A stretch of DNA of 64,000 bases, from positions 55,353 through 119,352 of the forward strand of contig JANQLV010000025.1 of the NCBI GenBank assembly GCA_028280415.1, given 5' to 3'. The notes beneath the pieces are model-generated. The model searched no databases. It had not been told where the DNA came from and saw only the letters and a list, made by a program, of their open reading frames with translations. This DNA is from Saprospiraceae bacterium. GTDB taxonomy: Bacteria; Bacteroidota; Bacteroidia; Chitinophagales; Saprospiraceae. The position numbers and the translations under genes are program-made. Numbering within the stretch: position 1 is the first letter of the stretch; each line of letters starts with the position of its first letter. Shown here one piece after another: positions 17,911-28,161 of the stretch.

Positions 17911-18738
17911 TCAAAACCTATATCCCATAGCCAGGCCATAGCCCTCTTGTAAAGTAGTCAATGTAAGTCGATTATCCTTGTTTTTGTGTAAAGCAGGAAT
18001 TAATATACCGGTTGCTGCTCCAACCAAGGTTCCCATAATGACATCTGTGGGGAAGTGGTTAAGGCTACGAATGCGATTATGTCCGACGAAAGTGGGAGGA
18101 ATCAGGGCCAGTCCGTAGATCAGCCACTTTTTTGCACCCAATTCGGGATGAAAATCACAGTAGACCCTGGCCATAAAAAAAGAAGCCGTAGCGGTCGTAC
18201 TCACATGTCCGCTAAAAAAGGAATTTCGCTTTCTCCCCAGTCTTCGATCTTCGATTGTCAATTCCTCATAGTAGGTTCCCGGACGATAACGTTCTATAAA
18301 TCTCGGCCCCAAAGGACTCCAGGCATATATATTGGCAGCTATCGCCTGCGTCTCGAAATACATGAGCGAAATGCTTTTCCATTCCTTTCGGATTTTCTTG
18401 TCAAAAAAGAGAACGGCAGGCAGTGCAAAGGTGCCATATAAACCAATATCCGATAGTTCTTTCGCGTGACTCACCTTATCCAAATCCTGCCGGAGCGCAT
18501 AACGATCAAACCTGTTAACATCATTTTCACTTAATTCTAAAACGATATCCAGAGGAATAGAATCCCGATCCAGTAAAGATCGCAATCCCAAATAATTCGT
18601 AATTGTTCCTCCCACTCCAATAGATGCAGCTACCCAGGTATTTACCTTATACATCGGGACATCCTTTGAATCCTGAGCCAGGAGTTTTTCCCCTGCAAGA
18701 CTTAACAGGAGTAAAATCAGTATCACACTTTTTTTCAT
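17911..18738 (-). CDS. PAP2-superfamily phosphatase, exported
   Basis: This 275-residue protein starts at the ATG at 18738, which gives a good signal peptide (KKSVILILLLLSLAGEKLLAQ). The 45-nt longer frame does not. The three PAP2 phosphatase motifs are present: ERYRPGTYYEE (motif 1 Arg-Pro), SFFSGHVSTTATASF (motif 2 SGH) and RIRSLNHFPTDVIMG (motif 3 R-x5-H-x3-D). Members dephosphorylate lipid phosphates such as undecaprenyl pyrophosphate or phosphatidate. The substrate here is unknown. It is monocistronic. Confidence 0.87.
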   Translation of the reverse strand: MKKSVILILLLLSLAGEKLLAQDSKDVPMYKVNTWVAASIGVGGTITNYLGLRSLLDRDSIPLDIVLELSENDVNRFDRYALRQDLDKVSHAKELSDIGLYGTFALPAVLFFDKKIRKEWKSISLMYFETQAIAANIYAWSPLGPRFIERYRPGTYYEELTIEDRRLGRKRNSFFSGHVSTTATASFFMARVYCDFHPELGAKKWLIYGLALIPPTFVGHNRIRSLNHFPTDVIMGTLVGAATGILIPALHKNKDNRLTLTTLQEGYGLAMGYRF

Positions 18739-18972
18739 TTCAATCCGAGTTCTATTTTCCGATAATTTAACAAAGTTTATCAAATTCTGTTAACAAAGCA
18801 CAATCGATACACAATAAAGCCAATTTGGGGCTATTATCAATTACTCTTATATTAGAGTATTGCAGCCTCTGAAGCTCTTTTTATTAACATTTATCAGGAA
18901 TTCGAAACTATAAGACGGTTTTTTCGGTAAAAACTGCTTATGAGATTTCAAAAAACACATCACAACATAGCT

Positions 18973-19767
18973 ATGGCGAAAAGAAAAAATTCAAGCCCAA
19001 GAAGTAAAAAAATTGATGCTTCGGACGATCAAACAATCATAAAAATCAATCCTTCTCAAAAAAGCAGAAAAGCCAAAACCGGTCCCAAGCAAGAAATCAG
19101 TAGTAAAACTGAAAAAAAATCCTCCAGCCGCAGTAGTACAAAAACCAGAGCCAGTAGCTCTCGGAAACCAACCAAAAGTACTAGCAGCCGGAAAAGCACG
19201 GTAGAAAGGACTGTCACGACCAAAAATACAGAACAAACTGGCAGTAAAACATCGACTAATACTCCACCGCCACCAACGGTTTCAGCCACCACTCCGGATA
19301 GCGTAAAAATATCTCAATCTGTAGCTATTCTAATCGATGGGAACAATATCGAGATGAGCCTGACCCAGCTAACCAATAACAAAAGTGCCGTGCTTAATTT
19401 TGATACGGTTATTCCTAAATTGCTTAATGGGAGAGGTTTGAATCGCTTGATTTATTTTCGCGAAGGGGTCAGTATTTCCCAGAAATTAGCCGATCGCTTA
19501 CATACCCATTATTTTGGTTCTGTCGTTCCTTGTCATAAATCAGCTGATATTCCATTATCTATTCAAGCTACTCAACTCGCCGAAAAAGTGGATACGATCA
19601 TTATCCTTTCCGGCGATTCCGATTATGTAGAGCTGGTTCGTCATGTCAAATCAAAAGGTGTACGTGTTGAAATAGCGGCTATTGAAATCACTACCGCTGC
19701 CATTCTCAAGGAAGAAGCCGATTATTACAGTCCTATTACAAAAGAAGATGCATTTATTATGAAGTAG
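18973..19767 (+). CDS. NYN-domain (LabA/DUF88-like) protein with Lys/Ser-rich disordered N-terminus
   Basis: From the ATG at 18973 (MAKRKNSSPRSKK) the protein has 264 residues. The first ~105 are low-complexity and rich in K, S, T and R, likely disordered and nucleic-acid binding. Residues 110-250 form a NYN/PIN-like domain: VAILIDGNNIEMSL, with the first catalytic Asp and Asn, then FDTVIPKLL and IIILSGDSDYVELVRHVKSKG, with the acidic pair typical of the family, and GVRVEIAAIE. NYN proteins are putative RNA nucleases. The target is unknown. Confidence 0.87.
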   Translation: MAKRKNSSPRSKKIDASDDQTIIKINPSQKSRKAKTGPKQEISSKTEKKSSSRSSTKTRASSSRKPTKSTSSRKSTVERTVTTKNTEQTGSKTSTNTPPPPTVSATTPDSVKISQSVAILIDGNNIEMSLTQLTNNKSAVLNFDTVIPKLLNGRGLNRLIYFREGVSISQKLADRLHTHYFGSVVPCHKSADIPLSIQATQLAEKVDTIIILSGDSDYVELVRHVKSKGVRVEIAAIEITTAAILKEEADYYSPITKEDAFIMK

Positions 19768-19768
19768 T

Positions 19769-19823
19769 TTTGACATTTGTCACCCGATCCTCGCTATCTG
19801 AAAATCGAATGACAAATATCAAA
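19769..19823. terminator. Hairpin between convergent genes, possible bidirectional terminator
   Basis: TTTGACATTTGTCA (19769-19782) is complementary to 19810-19823 with a single G-U equivalent, giving 14-bp arms around a 27-nt loop. It sits exactly between the stops of the NYN gene and the tricorn-like gene. No strong T-tract follows on the plus strand. Confidence 0.45.
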
Positions 19824-19835
19824 TACTGATCAAAA

Positions 19836-22800
19836 TTATTTTTTCCCCAGCCCTTTAGCCGTTCGGTCCTCAGGCGCTGGCGCAGGAGTCATTTTTGGAG
19901 GATTGGTTTTAAGCAATTTCAAAACTTCCTCTACGACTCGCTCAATCTGCGGATCGCGTCCCTGAACCAGAATCGCAGGATCATCCCATACTTCGATATC
20001 CGGAGAAACACCTTCTCCTTCCCAAAACCAATGGCCATCATTATCATAAAGACGGGCTCCGGGCACCGTGATATTACCTCCATCGATCAGCCGGTGACCG
20101 GTAGCCGGGCCGACCAAAATACCCAGGGTGCGCTCTCCGACAATCGGGCCCGCTTTCAATTCCTGGAAGGCCCAGGGTAAGCCATCTCCTCCCGAGCCTG
20201 CCCAGCCATTGATCAGCATCCCCATAGGACCGGTATTCGTTTTCAGGGGTTGGGTATGATCTTTTCCGTGGCGCCAGTGCAAATTATACACAACCGGACG
20301 CTGTAATAATTCCAGAAACCGATCCGCCAACTGTCCCCCTCCATTGAAACGTTCATCAATAATGAAACCTTTTTTATCCAATTGACCGTAGTACATTCTC
20401 ACCAGTTCTAATTGCCCCCGGCCAGAAGTATTAGACATATACACATATCCAAGTTGCCCACCGGATAATTCATCAACCATTTGCCGATTTTTTTCGATCC
20501 ACTCCAGATACCGGAGTTGTTGCTCCTGATATTGACTCAAGGTCTTGACAATATGTTGTTTAGCATCTTCTTTTTTGCCCGTAGGACTAATACTTAAAGC
20601 GACTGTTTTTCCATTCAAACCTTCGAAAGCGGCATAGGGTTCTTTTGAAGGATCCAGTTTTACACCATTCACTGTCAGGATATAATCCCCTTCCTTAATT
20701 TCACTTCCAGGCTGATCAAAAGGAGAGCGAACTTCCGTATCCCAGGATGCCGGACGAACGATCCTTTTTATTTTGTATTTACCATTTTCCAGAGCCCAGT
20801 CAATCCCCAGAAATCCGTTTTGCATGGATTTCACTCTTTCGATATCTCCGCCTCCGGTATAAGTGTGTCCGGCAGAAAGCTCTGCTACGAGATTGGAAAT
20901 AATAAAATTGACATCAGAACGCGTACGAGCATCTTCAACTAATGCCCCGTAACGTTTCCGGAGTTTCGACCAATCCAGGCCGTGCATTTTCGGATCATAG
21001 AAAAAATCCCGGTGCCGGCGCCAGGCATCATTAAATAATTGACGCCATTCCTCTTTAGGGATCAAATCCATTACCAAACCATCAGTTGGGACAGGTTTGT
21101 CAATTTTTTGCCCCGGAGCTGCTTTAATAATACCAAATTTCCTACTACTGGCTACCAGTAGTGATTTCCTGTCGGCAGTTCTGGCGGCATTATCCACTTT
21201 TTCCAAAATCGTTTTTTCCTCCTGTTCCTTTAAATCAAAAAACACAAGCGAAGCCCCTCTTTTTGCCGATCCGGTATTGGCATATCTTATATAAACAATC
21301 TTACCATCAAAGGCCATAAGTCCACCCAGATTCCCGGATTTTGGTGGTAAAATTCGAACCCTGTGTTCTATATTTTCAAAATCAATGAGTAGTTTCTCCT
21401 CCTTTTTCTCTTCTTTTTCTTTATCCGCATCTTTTTCCTCTTTCTTTTCTTTTTCCTCGTTATCCTCCTTTTCATTTTCTTCCTCTTCTTTTTTCTCTTC
21501 CTTAATCTCTACCTCGTCATTCTTGGCAGCCATTAAGTCCGCTGCGTCTTTGGTAAGACTCATATAGGCGACTTGAGTAGCATTGGGATAAACCCAAGTG
21601 CCATCCCCCATGCTCGAATAATGTGGTTGCATATTTCTATTGGAAAGGAAATAGATATATTTCCCATCCGTACTGAAATCCGGTGAAAAGTCATCATAAA
21701 AACCACTTGTTAACTGGTATTTTTTTCCGCTCTCAAGATGGTAAACAAAGACGGCTTCATTAGCATTCTCAACTCCGTGAGAGTACGTTATCCAATCCGA
21801 ATAAGGAGACCAGTTAATGACGAAGCCGGTACGTCCGGGATGACTGATATTCCATTCGGTATTGGTAACTTTTTTTATTTCTTGAGACGCTACATCTAAA
21901 ATCAGAATATCATTTTTCTCATCTATGAATGTAATTTTTTTACTATCCGGCGACCAATACAAATTGTAGCCGTAACCTTTTTGGCGATTGGTAATTTTTC
22001 TGGCAACTTCAGAACCATCGGACTTTTGTAAATAAATTTCAAACTCTCCGGATTGATCACTCCAAAAAGCAATATGCTTGCCATCCGGCGACCAGGCAGG
22101 TTGGCGATCAAAGGCGCCACTGGATTTCGTCATATTAAAAGTAAAGCCCTCTTTGCCCGGTACATTGAATAATTCGCCTCTTGCCTCAAAAACTATTCGT
22201 TTGCCATTGGGAGCTGCACTGGCACTGCTGATATTCTTGCTCACATTCTTCTTTCTTGGCATTTCCGTAGACAGGTCACTGACAATATTTACTTTCACCG
22301 GTTTGTATTTCTGAGTTTCCAAATCCATTAGATATAATTGCCCTCCGGTTTCAAAAACGATATCAGAAGGTCCGGCAGACATAAAGGATATATCAAAATC
22401 ATCGAACTTCGTTATCTGTTTGGACTTTTTTGATTTTGTATCATAAGCCCAAATGTTCAATCGCATATTTTTTGCCTGATCGGATAAAAAATAAATCTTG
22501 TCTCCTGCCCAGGCAGGTTTCCCGTCATTAGCGTGGTTGTTCGTGATATTTTCAGCAGTATTATTTTTTAAATCATAAATTAAAATATCCGAAGCCAATC
22601 CGCCCCGATACCTTTTAAAAGGATAGTTTTCAGTAATCTTTGTGATGTAGGCAAGTTGATTACCATCGGGTGAATAGCTGGCCAATTCGCCATAAGGAAT
22701 TTTGAGTTTTTCCGGAAACCCTCCTTTTTTGGAAATTTTAAAAAACTGTCGCCCCGATCGCTGACCTATTTCACGGGGAGAAGCAAAGATTAAATGTTCT

Positions 22801-23150
22801 CCATCCGGATGCCAGTCCACCATGCGATCAGGAAAGGAAGAGTAGGTAATTCTGGATGGCAACCCACCCGTCACCGGAACAATATAGACATCCATATTCC
22901 CCTGGTAGCTTGCAGTATAAGCAATTTGCGATCCGTCGGGAGAAAAACGGGGATAGGATTCTTCCCCGGGAGAACTTGTAATGGGTATGGCGATACCTCC
23001 ATTCTTGGGGACTACCCAGATATCGCCTCCATAAACAAAAGTAATTTGCGTCTCGGAGACATCCATATACCGCATTAGTTTCGCGGAGACCTGAGCTGAT
23101 AGTTGAATTGTAAACAGGAGTAAAAACAGGGAAAACAGGGTTCGTTTCAT
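19836..23150 (-). CDS. Tricorn-type S41 peptidase with WD40/TolB-like propeller
   Basis: This 1104-residue exported protein has a signal peptide ending IQLSAQ. Residues about 25-530 are beta-propeller repeats of the TolB/PD40 type (FSPDGSQIAYT, WSPDGKHIAFW, WSPDSKKITFID). Residues about 543-585 are an almost pure Lys/Glu insertion. The C-terminal half has the tricorn core: SAGHTYTGGGD (catalytic His, about 761), a PDZ domain (about 790-840, DYILTVNGVKLDP), and the S41 fold with IDERFNGGGQ and the nucleophile Ser in GWAGSGGDGLPW (about 982). It would degrade peptides in the periplasm. The K/E segment lies between the two propeller-like regions. Confidence 0.93.
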   Translation of the reverse strand: MKRTLFSLFLLLFTIQLSAQVSAKLMRYMDVSETQITFVYGGDIWVVPKNGGIAIPITSSPGEESYPRFSPDGSQIAYTASYQGNMDVYIVPVTGGLPSRITYSSFPDRMVDWHPDGEHLIFASPREIGQRSGRQFFKISKKGGFPEKLKIPYGELASYSPDGNQLAYITKITENYPFKRYRGGLASDILIYDLKNNTAENITNNHANDGKPAWAGDKIYFLSDQAKNMRLNIWAYDTKSKKSKQITKFDDFDISFMSAGPSDIVFETGGQLYLMDLETQKYKPVKVNIVSDLSTEMPRKKNVSKNISSASAAPNGKRIVFEARGELFNVPGKEGFTFNMTKSSGAFDRQPAWSPDGKHIAFWSDQSGEFEIYLQKSDGSEVARKITNRQKGYGYNLYWSPDSKKITFIDEKNDILILDVASQEIKKVTNTEWNISHPGRTGFVINWSPYSDWITYSHGVENANEAVFVYHLESGKKYQLTSGFYDDFSPDFSTDGKYIYFLSNRNMQPHYSSMGDGTWVYPNATQVAYMSLTKDAADLMAAKNDEVEIKEEKKEEEENEKEDNEEKEKKEEKDADKEKEEKKEEKLLIDFENIEHRVRILPPKSGNLGGLMAFDGKIVYIRYANTGSAKRGASLVFFDLKEQEEKTILEKVDNAARTADRKSLLVASSRKFGIIKAAPGQKIDKPVPTDGLVMDLIPKEEWRQLFNDAWRRHRDFFYDPKMHGLDWSKLRKRYGALVEDARTRSDVNFIISNLVAELSAGHTYTGGGDIERVKSMQNGFLGIDWALENGKYKIKRIVRPASWDTEVRSPFDQPGSEIKEGDYILTVNGVKLDPSKEPYAAFEGLNGKTVALSISPTGKKEDAKQHIVKTLSQYQEQQLRYLEWIEKNRQMVDELSGGQLGYVYMSNTSGRGQLELVRMYYGQLDKKGFIIDERFNGGGQLADRFLELLQRPVVYNLHWRHGKDHTQPLKTNTGPMGMLINGWAGSGGDGLPWAFQELKAGPIVGERTLGILVGPATGHRLIDGGNITVPGARLYDNDGHWFWEGEGVSPDIEVWDDPAILVQGRDPQIERVVEEVLKLLKTNPPKMTPAPAPEDRTAKGLGKK

Positions 23151-23757
23151 GTTATTTTTATTTTGTACCCTTCAAATATGATAAATTGAACAGAGAATGA
23201 TTCATTCCAGCAAGGAAATTCTATGATTTGAAAACTATTTTTCGAAGAATTCTTTTCTTTTTGATAGAAAAAGCATCATTTATGTCCCTCCAGAACAGTC
23301 TTAAAGCTTTAGCCCGGATACTTTGTTTAATCCTAAAAGCGGCTTTTTTCATTGTAATCAGGAATGCAACTCCCGAATACATGATTGAAGCGTTAAGAGT
23401 CCAAAGCAGGTGCTGCGCCTATATTTACAAATGAAAAAGTTGATTTAGCTGGATTGAATTCATCAATGACAGTACAAATGTTTTGCTATTTTCAAAACTG
23501 GAAAATCGGCTATGTCCAAAAGAAATTGCCCGCAGTACAAATTGGTCTATCCATTCAGCAAAACAAGTAATCATTCAACTGATCCTGATTGATTTATCTA
23601 AAGGCCAAATAATATTCCCGGCAGAATCGTAAAAGATGATTTAGCTTGTTTTTGATAAAAAAACAGGCATTCATGAAGACATACTCAAACACAATACTGG
23701 TCATGATCAAGTATAAAAACCGGTATCTTTTAGCTTTGTTAAAATCAAAATTATATG
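23151..23757. other. 607-bp stretch without a supported gene
   Basis: AT-rich spacer between the tricorn-like gene's start and the M28 peptidase's end. The only frames (for example TTG at 23228 on the plus strand) lack plausible starts, composition or family matches. The minus-strand box CATATTTG near 23175-23182 is a one-mismatch -7 element that could belong to the tricorn-like gene. Confidence 0.6.
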
Positions 23758-25500
23758 CTAGTTGGCAAAAATCATTTGTTTGGAATCAATTATGTTTCCA
23801 TCTATTTCCAAACTGTACACATAAGTACCCACCGCACCATATCCATGTTCGTAAAGCACTTCATTATGTCCCTCTCTAAGCACAACCGGCATACGTTTCA
23901 GTTCCTTCCCTTTCATAGTTCTTATTACTACAAATGCTTTTTGATAATTAACCGCTTCGTTAACCAAAAAGCCAATATAAGTTGCTTCGTCAAATGGATT
24001 AGGTCGATTCTGTAACAATTCAATACTTTTTGGCGCTTCTTCCACTTCTAGCTCATCCGTGCCTACAGTGATGATATTGAAAAAGGCTTCATTAGAAAAA
24101 AGGCTTTCGACCCCCACACTATCTACCGTACAAGCCGAAATCTGATACGTACCAAAAAGCTGCGGAACATAAGTTATTACTGTAGTATCTGTATCAATAA
24201 TCGTCAAAAAATCATGAGAGAAATGCTGAATACCTACCCGGTATTTTCCATAATCAAAATCATCATTAATTTCGATAGTAATTACTCCACCATCGTTTTC
24301 TGCTTCTAAACCGGGCGATTTAGGACCAATGGCCGTCATTCCCGCTGCAACTCCATTGATTACTGTGTTTCTGGCCAGATAATTAAAATCGACAAAAAAG
24401 CTATCCAGGACCATATCTCCGTCAGTATCTACCCCAAGAATATCATCGATGGTATGTTGTCGATCATGATATTCCGGATCGCCAGTATTCGCATTTCCGT
24501 GTTCATTAGCCGAAGTAAAGCGAACTGCAGTAAAATCGCGTTCTGTAAAAGGCATATGATCTCCACCTCTTCCGCTACGATCCAAGGCGGACATAATGGT
24601 AATCAGCATAGGTACGGAGGCGTCCGGCATGACTTCTTCATTGTACTGCAACTTAATATAACGGGCGAGTCCTTTATGCCGGGAGTTGACACCGTTTCCC
24701 GAGAAAATTCTAACTTGTGTACTATCCACATGATTGAGGCCCGGGCAGCTTGGTGCGGAAGAGGTTTCTCCACAAAGAATTCCTCCCACGATATCATTAT
24801 TAAAAACCGCTTTGACAGGAACATTATTTTCCTCTGCCCATTCTGCGAAAGCATTCGCTCCATAAAGTCCCTGCTCTTCTCCAATCGTCGCCATAAACAC
24901 AATGGTGCTATTATAACTGTATTTACTCATTACTCTGGCCAACTCAATCACCAGAGCCGTTCCACTTCCATTATCTTCCATCCCGTGTGCATCGCATTCG
25001 ATATCACAAGGATCGGCACAGCGGCTATCAATATGTGCTTGGATAATGATGATCGAATGATCCTCAACATCTAATCCCGGTAGTACCGCACATATATTTC
25101 GATGTTGCCCCATACCACAAATATCCTGATCAAACTGCATATAAAAAGGAATCAGGCGATTTTCATTTTCTGTACTGAAGGTCTCAAATTTTGAAAAAAC
25201 CCAGCGACGAGCTGCTCCAATTCCATTCGTGGTCGAAAGAGTATCCGATCCGGTATTCCGGTTATTGAACTCGGAAAGTTCCAGCAGGTATTCTTTCATC
25301 TTTTGTGCGGATACATTAGTTCTCACGCCATTGATAATATCATCCGGATGATTTAATACGGTAGTTGCCATATAATCCGAAGGAGTGAAATTGCCCAATA
25401 TGATTTGCTCAGCTTCCGCATTGGTAGGAAAGATATTGGTCTGTGCCCACAGAGCATTCATTATAAAAAGAAAAAGAAACAGGGTAGCTATTTTTTTCAT
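23758..25500 (-). CDS. M28-family metallopeptidase with T9SS type A sorting domain
   Basis: This 580-residue protein starts at the ATG at 25500 (MKKIATLFLFLFIMNALWAQ, a clear signal peptide). Zn-binding elements of M28 are visible: QAHIDSR (His/Asp), HGMEDNGSGTA (bridging Asp), ATIGEEQGLYGANAFA (Glu-Glu) and NNDIVGG (Asp). The C-terminal ~85 residues are a T9SS sorting domain (LLQNRPNPFDEATYIGF ... VYSLEIDG). It is therefore a secreted or surface-anchored aminopeptidase. An Ig-like stretch lies between peptidase and sorting domain. Confidence 0.92.
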   Translation of the reverse strand: MKKIATLFLFLFIMNALWAQTNIFPTNAEAEQIILGNFTPSDYMATTVLNHPDDIINGVRTNVSAQKMKEYLLELSEFNNRNTGSDTLSTTNGIGAARRWVFSKFETFSTENENRLIPFYMQFDQDICGMGQHRNICAVLPGLDVEDHSIIIIQAHIDSRCADPCDIECDAHGMEDNGSGTALVIELARVMSKYSYNSTIVFMATIGEEQGLYGANAFAEWAEENNVPVKAVFNNDIVGGILCGETSSAPSCPGLNHVDSTQVRIFSGNGVNSRHKGLARYIKLQYNEEVMPDASVPMLITIMSALDRSGRGGDHMPFTERDFTAVRFTSANEHGNANTGDPEYHDRQHTIDDILGVDTDGDMVLDSFFVDFNYLARNTVINGVAAGMTAIGPKSPGLEAENDGGVITIEINDDFDYGKYRVGIQHFSHDFLTIIDTDTTVITYVPQLFGTYQISACTVDSVGVESLFSNEAFFNIITVGTDELEVEEAPKSIELLQNRPNPFDEATYIGFLVNEAVNYQKAFVVIRTMKGKELKRMPVVLREGHNEVLYEHGYGAVGTYVYSLEIDGNIIDSKQMIFAN

Positions 25501-25629
25501 AAAACAGGGTTTTGAAAATCGTTTTTCGAAAGTCAATGGAAATTAAGTTGCTTAAAATAAACAATAATGAAAAATTATAATAACTTCCCGCTTCATATCC
25601 GATAGTATTATCTTTTAAAAATATATTTA

Positions 25630-26166
25630 ATGGAAAAAGTTGATTTACGATATCCGACAGGAAAATTTCGTTCGCCGGAGGCTTTTAATACAGAAATGTT
25701 ACAGCAATTCATTGCGGATATTGAACAGTTTCCGGGGAAGGTGGTCGAGGAAGTCGGCCCGCTTACACCAGACCAGCAGCAGTGGATTTATCGCCCAGAA
25801 GGCTGGAGTATTAAACAGGTCGTTCATCATTGTGCCGATAGCCATATAAATGCTTTTATGAGATTTAAGCTAAGTCTTACGGAAGAGCGGCCAAGGATCA
25901 AACCATATCTGGAAGCGGAGTGGGCCAAACAGGTTGATTATGATCTTCCGGTTATCCATTCTATCAAAATGCTGGAAGGACTACATCATCGCTGGACAAA
26001 TTTGCTAAAAAGCCTGGAGCCCGTTCAGTACGAGCGCAGCTTTTATCATCCGGAAAGTCAAAAGGAATGGAGTCTTTACAAAACCGCTGCTCTTTACTCC
26101 TGGCATTGTAAGCATCACCTGGGACATATCAAGCAAGCGAAACAGTACAAGGGAAAGTTTGAGTAA
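25630..26166 (+). CDS. DinB/YfiT-like putative metal-dependent hydrolase or thiol transferase
   Basis: This 178-residue protein matches the YfiT-like branch of the DinB four-helix superfamily: LRYPTGKF at the N-terminus, YRPEGWSIKQVVHHCADSH (54-72) and a C-terminal WHCKHHLGHI (158-167). His66/67 and the 159-166 histidines form the usual metal triad. Relatives include bacillithiol S-transferases and metal-dependent hydrolases. The activity here is unknown. It is monocistronic and convergent with the response regulator. Confidence 0.88.
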   Translation: MEKVDLRYPTGKFRSPEAFNTEMLQQFIADIEQFPGKVVEEVGPLTPDQQQWIYRPEGWSIKQVVHHCADSHINAFMRFKLSLTEERPRIKPYLEAEWAKQVDYDLPVIHSIKMLEGLHHRWTNLLKSLEPVQYERSFYHPESQKEWSLYKTAALYSWHCKHHLGHIKQAKQYKGKFE

Positions 26167-26188
26167 ATATAAAGTGCTTATGGTGTAA

Positions 26189-26896
26189 TCAATGCGGCTC
26201 TTCGTTTTCAATATTTAGAATAAAGCCGACTTTAAAGACATTTTCGATACTGACTTTAGGATCGTTTTTGAGCAGTTTTCGAATTCTGGAAATGAAAACA
26301 TCGAAGCTGCGTCCAAGGAAATAATCTTTCTTGCCATAGATTTGTTCTACGGCTTCTTCCCTTTTGAGGATTTGGTTTTTATTAAGGCATAATAAGCGGA
26401 GGACCTCATTTTCTTTTTCGGTAACCCGGGTTGCCACGCCTTTGTAACATAATTCCTGGCGGGCGTAATCGAACAAATAATCTCCAATAGTAAATTGAGA
26501 ACGAACCGGAGCACTTTTTCCCTGCCGATTACGACGCAAAATCACCTTTACCCGACAGAGTAGTTCCTGCTCATCGAAAGGCTTGGTAATAAAATCTTCC
26601 GCTCCTACCGAAAAGCCTTCCAGCTTATCTTCCTTCATAGAGCGAGCTGTTAGAAACAGAAAAGGGGTGTTTTCATCTATCTTTCTAATCTTTCGTGCCA
26701 GTTCGAAGCCATCCATTTCCGGAAGCATGACATCCAGTATACAAATGTCATAAGATTCATTTTTGAAGCTGTTAAATCCGGATACACCATCCCGGCAAAG
26801 CTTTACCTGAAAGTATTCGCCTTCTAAAAATTCCATTAATAGAAAGCCCAGATGAATATCATCCTCGACTATTAAAATTTTTCCTTTTGTTTCCAT
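26189..26896 (-). CDS. OmpR-family response regulator
   Basis: This 235-residue protein has a receiver domain with the acidic pocket VEDD (10-13), phosphoacceptor Asp55 in ICILDVMLPEMDG, Thr83 in FLTAR and Lys105 in TKPFD. A winged-helix DNA-binding domain follows at about 130-230 (VTEKENEVLRLLCLNKNQ, RSFDVFISRIRKLLK). It lies 7 bp after its histidine kinase, so the two form a two-component pair. The targets are unknown. Confidence 0.96.
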   Translation of the reverse strand: METKGKILIVEDDIHLGFLLMEFLEGEYFQVKLCRDGVSGFNSFKNESYDICILDVMLPEMDGFELARKIRKIDENTPFLFLTARSMKEDKLEGFSVGAEDFITKPFDEQELLCRVKVILRRNRQGKSAPVRSQFTIGDYLFDYARQELCYKGVATRVTEKENEVLRLLCLNKNQILKREEAVEQIYGKKDYFLGRSFDVFISRIRKLLKNDPKVSIENVFKVGFILNIENEEPH

Positions 26897-26903
26897 CTAA
26901 CGC

Positions 26904-28157
26904 TTAATTTGCCGGAAGAAATAAATCAAACCGAGTTCCTTTATTGAGATCACTAAAAATATTGATCATTCCTTTGTGACGCTCAATAATCATTTTCACA
27001 TAGGCCAGCCCCAGTCCAAATCCTTTTTCATTGTGGACATTTCCTTGATTAACCCGATAGTATTTTTCGAAAATATCTTTCTGATCTTTTTTCGCGATCC
27101 CGATTCCATTATCCTGAAAATGGATCAAAATCCCCTTACTATCTTTCTTTAACCTTATCTGGATAATAGGCTCATCCTGTGAGTACTTAAGTGCATTTTC
27201 CAACAGGTTCCTAAAAGCATTTCCGAGGTGAAACTTATCTCCGATAAGTCCTATCGGACCCTTTTCGATTTCAAAATTGATCAATGCCTTTTTCTCTTTG
27301 ATTTGCAAATCCATACTATCAATGACATTTTGGATAAGCGTTTTTAAGCAAAGCTGTTCTCTTCGTAGTTTATATTCTCCGTTTTCCATTTTGGAAAGCT
27401 GGAGAATACTATCTACCTGCTTGGCCAGTTTTTTGCTTTCGCCACGCAGCACTTCAAGGTATTTCAGTTCTTTCGGATCATTCAATTTTTTAGACAAAAG
27501 ACTACCGGCAAGCGAAATATTTGCCAAAGGGGTCCGGAATTCATGCGCCATATTATTGAAAAAATCCTTATTCATTCTTTGCATCCTGCGTTGACGCAGC
27601 ATCGTATAACTGGCTAACAGAAATACGATTGTCAGAAAAGTCAGGATGATAATGGAAGAGAAGAACATAAATTTCATTTTTCCAAAAATGTATTCTTCTT
27701 TTCCGGGAAAGCTTACAATCATACGATTGCTATTGCTTTTTTGTAGTGGATTCAGGGTACAGGAATATTTTGGGCGTACACTTCCAATGGCAAATTCATA
27801 ATCAGATTTTACATCTACCTCATAGTTCATTTTAATATTGTAAAAATTCAAAGCAATCCCCAGTGCTTTTTCAACCGTTGCTACCGCCACCTGTTTCTTG
27901 GTTTCAAACTGAAAGCCATTTTCAATTTCCTGAATTGGGCTACAATTAGTGTTTCCGGGTATGGCTGGCGCGTTACAGGAAGCGATTCCCTCTTCTGAAC
28001 TCAATATTTCCACAGCATAACACATTGCCATATTCACTTTTTGATTGAACTGCTCTTCAATCAAATTTCTGGAATCCATCATCCATTTTATTTGAAAGGC
28101 AAATAAAACGACGAGGGCCAGAAAGGAAGCTCCGATAATGGTATTCGTCCGATTCAT
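26904..28157 (-). CDS. Sensor histidine kinase
   Basis: This 417-residue protein starts at the ATG at 28157, 4 bp after the stop of the upstream WD40 gene. The longer frame would overlap that gene. TM helices lie at about 6-25 and 166-186, enclosing a ~140-residue periplasmic sensor domain with three Cys. The kinase core has the H-box FFNNMAHEFRTPLANI, N-box FRNLLENALKYS, G1 DNGIGIAKKD and G2 GFGLGLAYV. It should phosphorylate the response regulator encoded next. The sensed signal may involve the exported WD40 protein encoded upstream. Confidence 0.95.
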   Translation of the reverse strand: MNRTNTIIGASFLALVVLFAFQIKWMMDSRNLIEEQFNQKVNMAMCYAVEILSSEEGIASCNAPAIPGNTNCSPIQEIENGFQFETKKQVAVATVEKALGIALNFYNIKMNYEVDVKSDYEFAIGSVRPKYSCTLNPLQKSNSNRMIVSFPGKEEYIFGKMKFMFFSSIIILTFLTIVFLLASYTMLRQRRMQRMNKDFFNNMAHEFRTPLANISLAGSLLSKKLNDPKELKYLEVLRGESKKLAKQVDSILQLSKMENGEYKLRREQLCLKTLIQNVIDSMDLQIKEKKALINFEIEKGPIGLIGDKFHLGNAFRNLLENALKYSQDEPIIQIRLKKDSKGILIHFQDNGIGIAKKDQKDIFEKYYRVNQGNVHNEKGFGLGLAYVKMIIERHKGMINIFSDLNKGTRFDLFLPAN

Positions 28158-28161
28158 GATT

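Noticed and set aside
23228..23434. 68-codon plus-strand frame in the gap before the tricorn-like gene
   Set aside because: It uses a TTG start, has no promoter and no recognisable composition or match.
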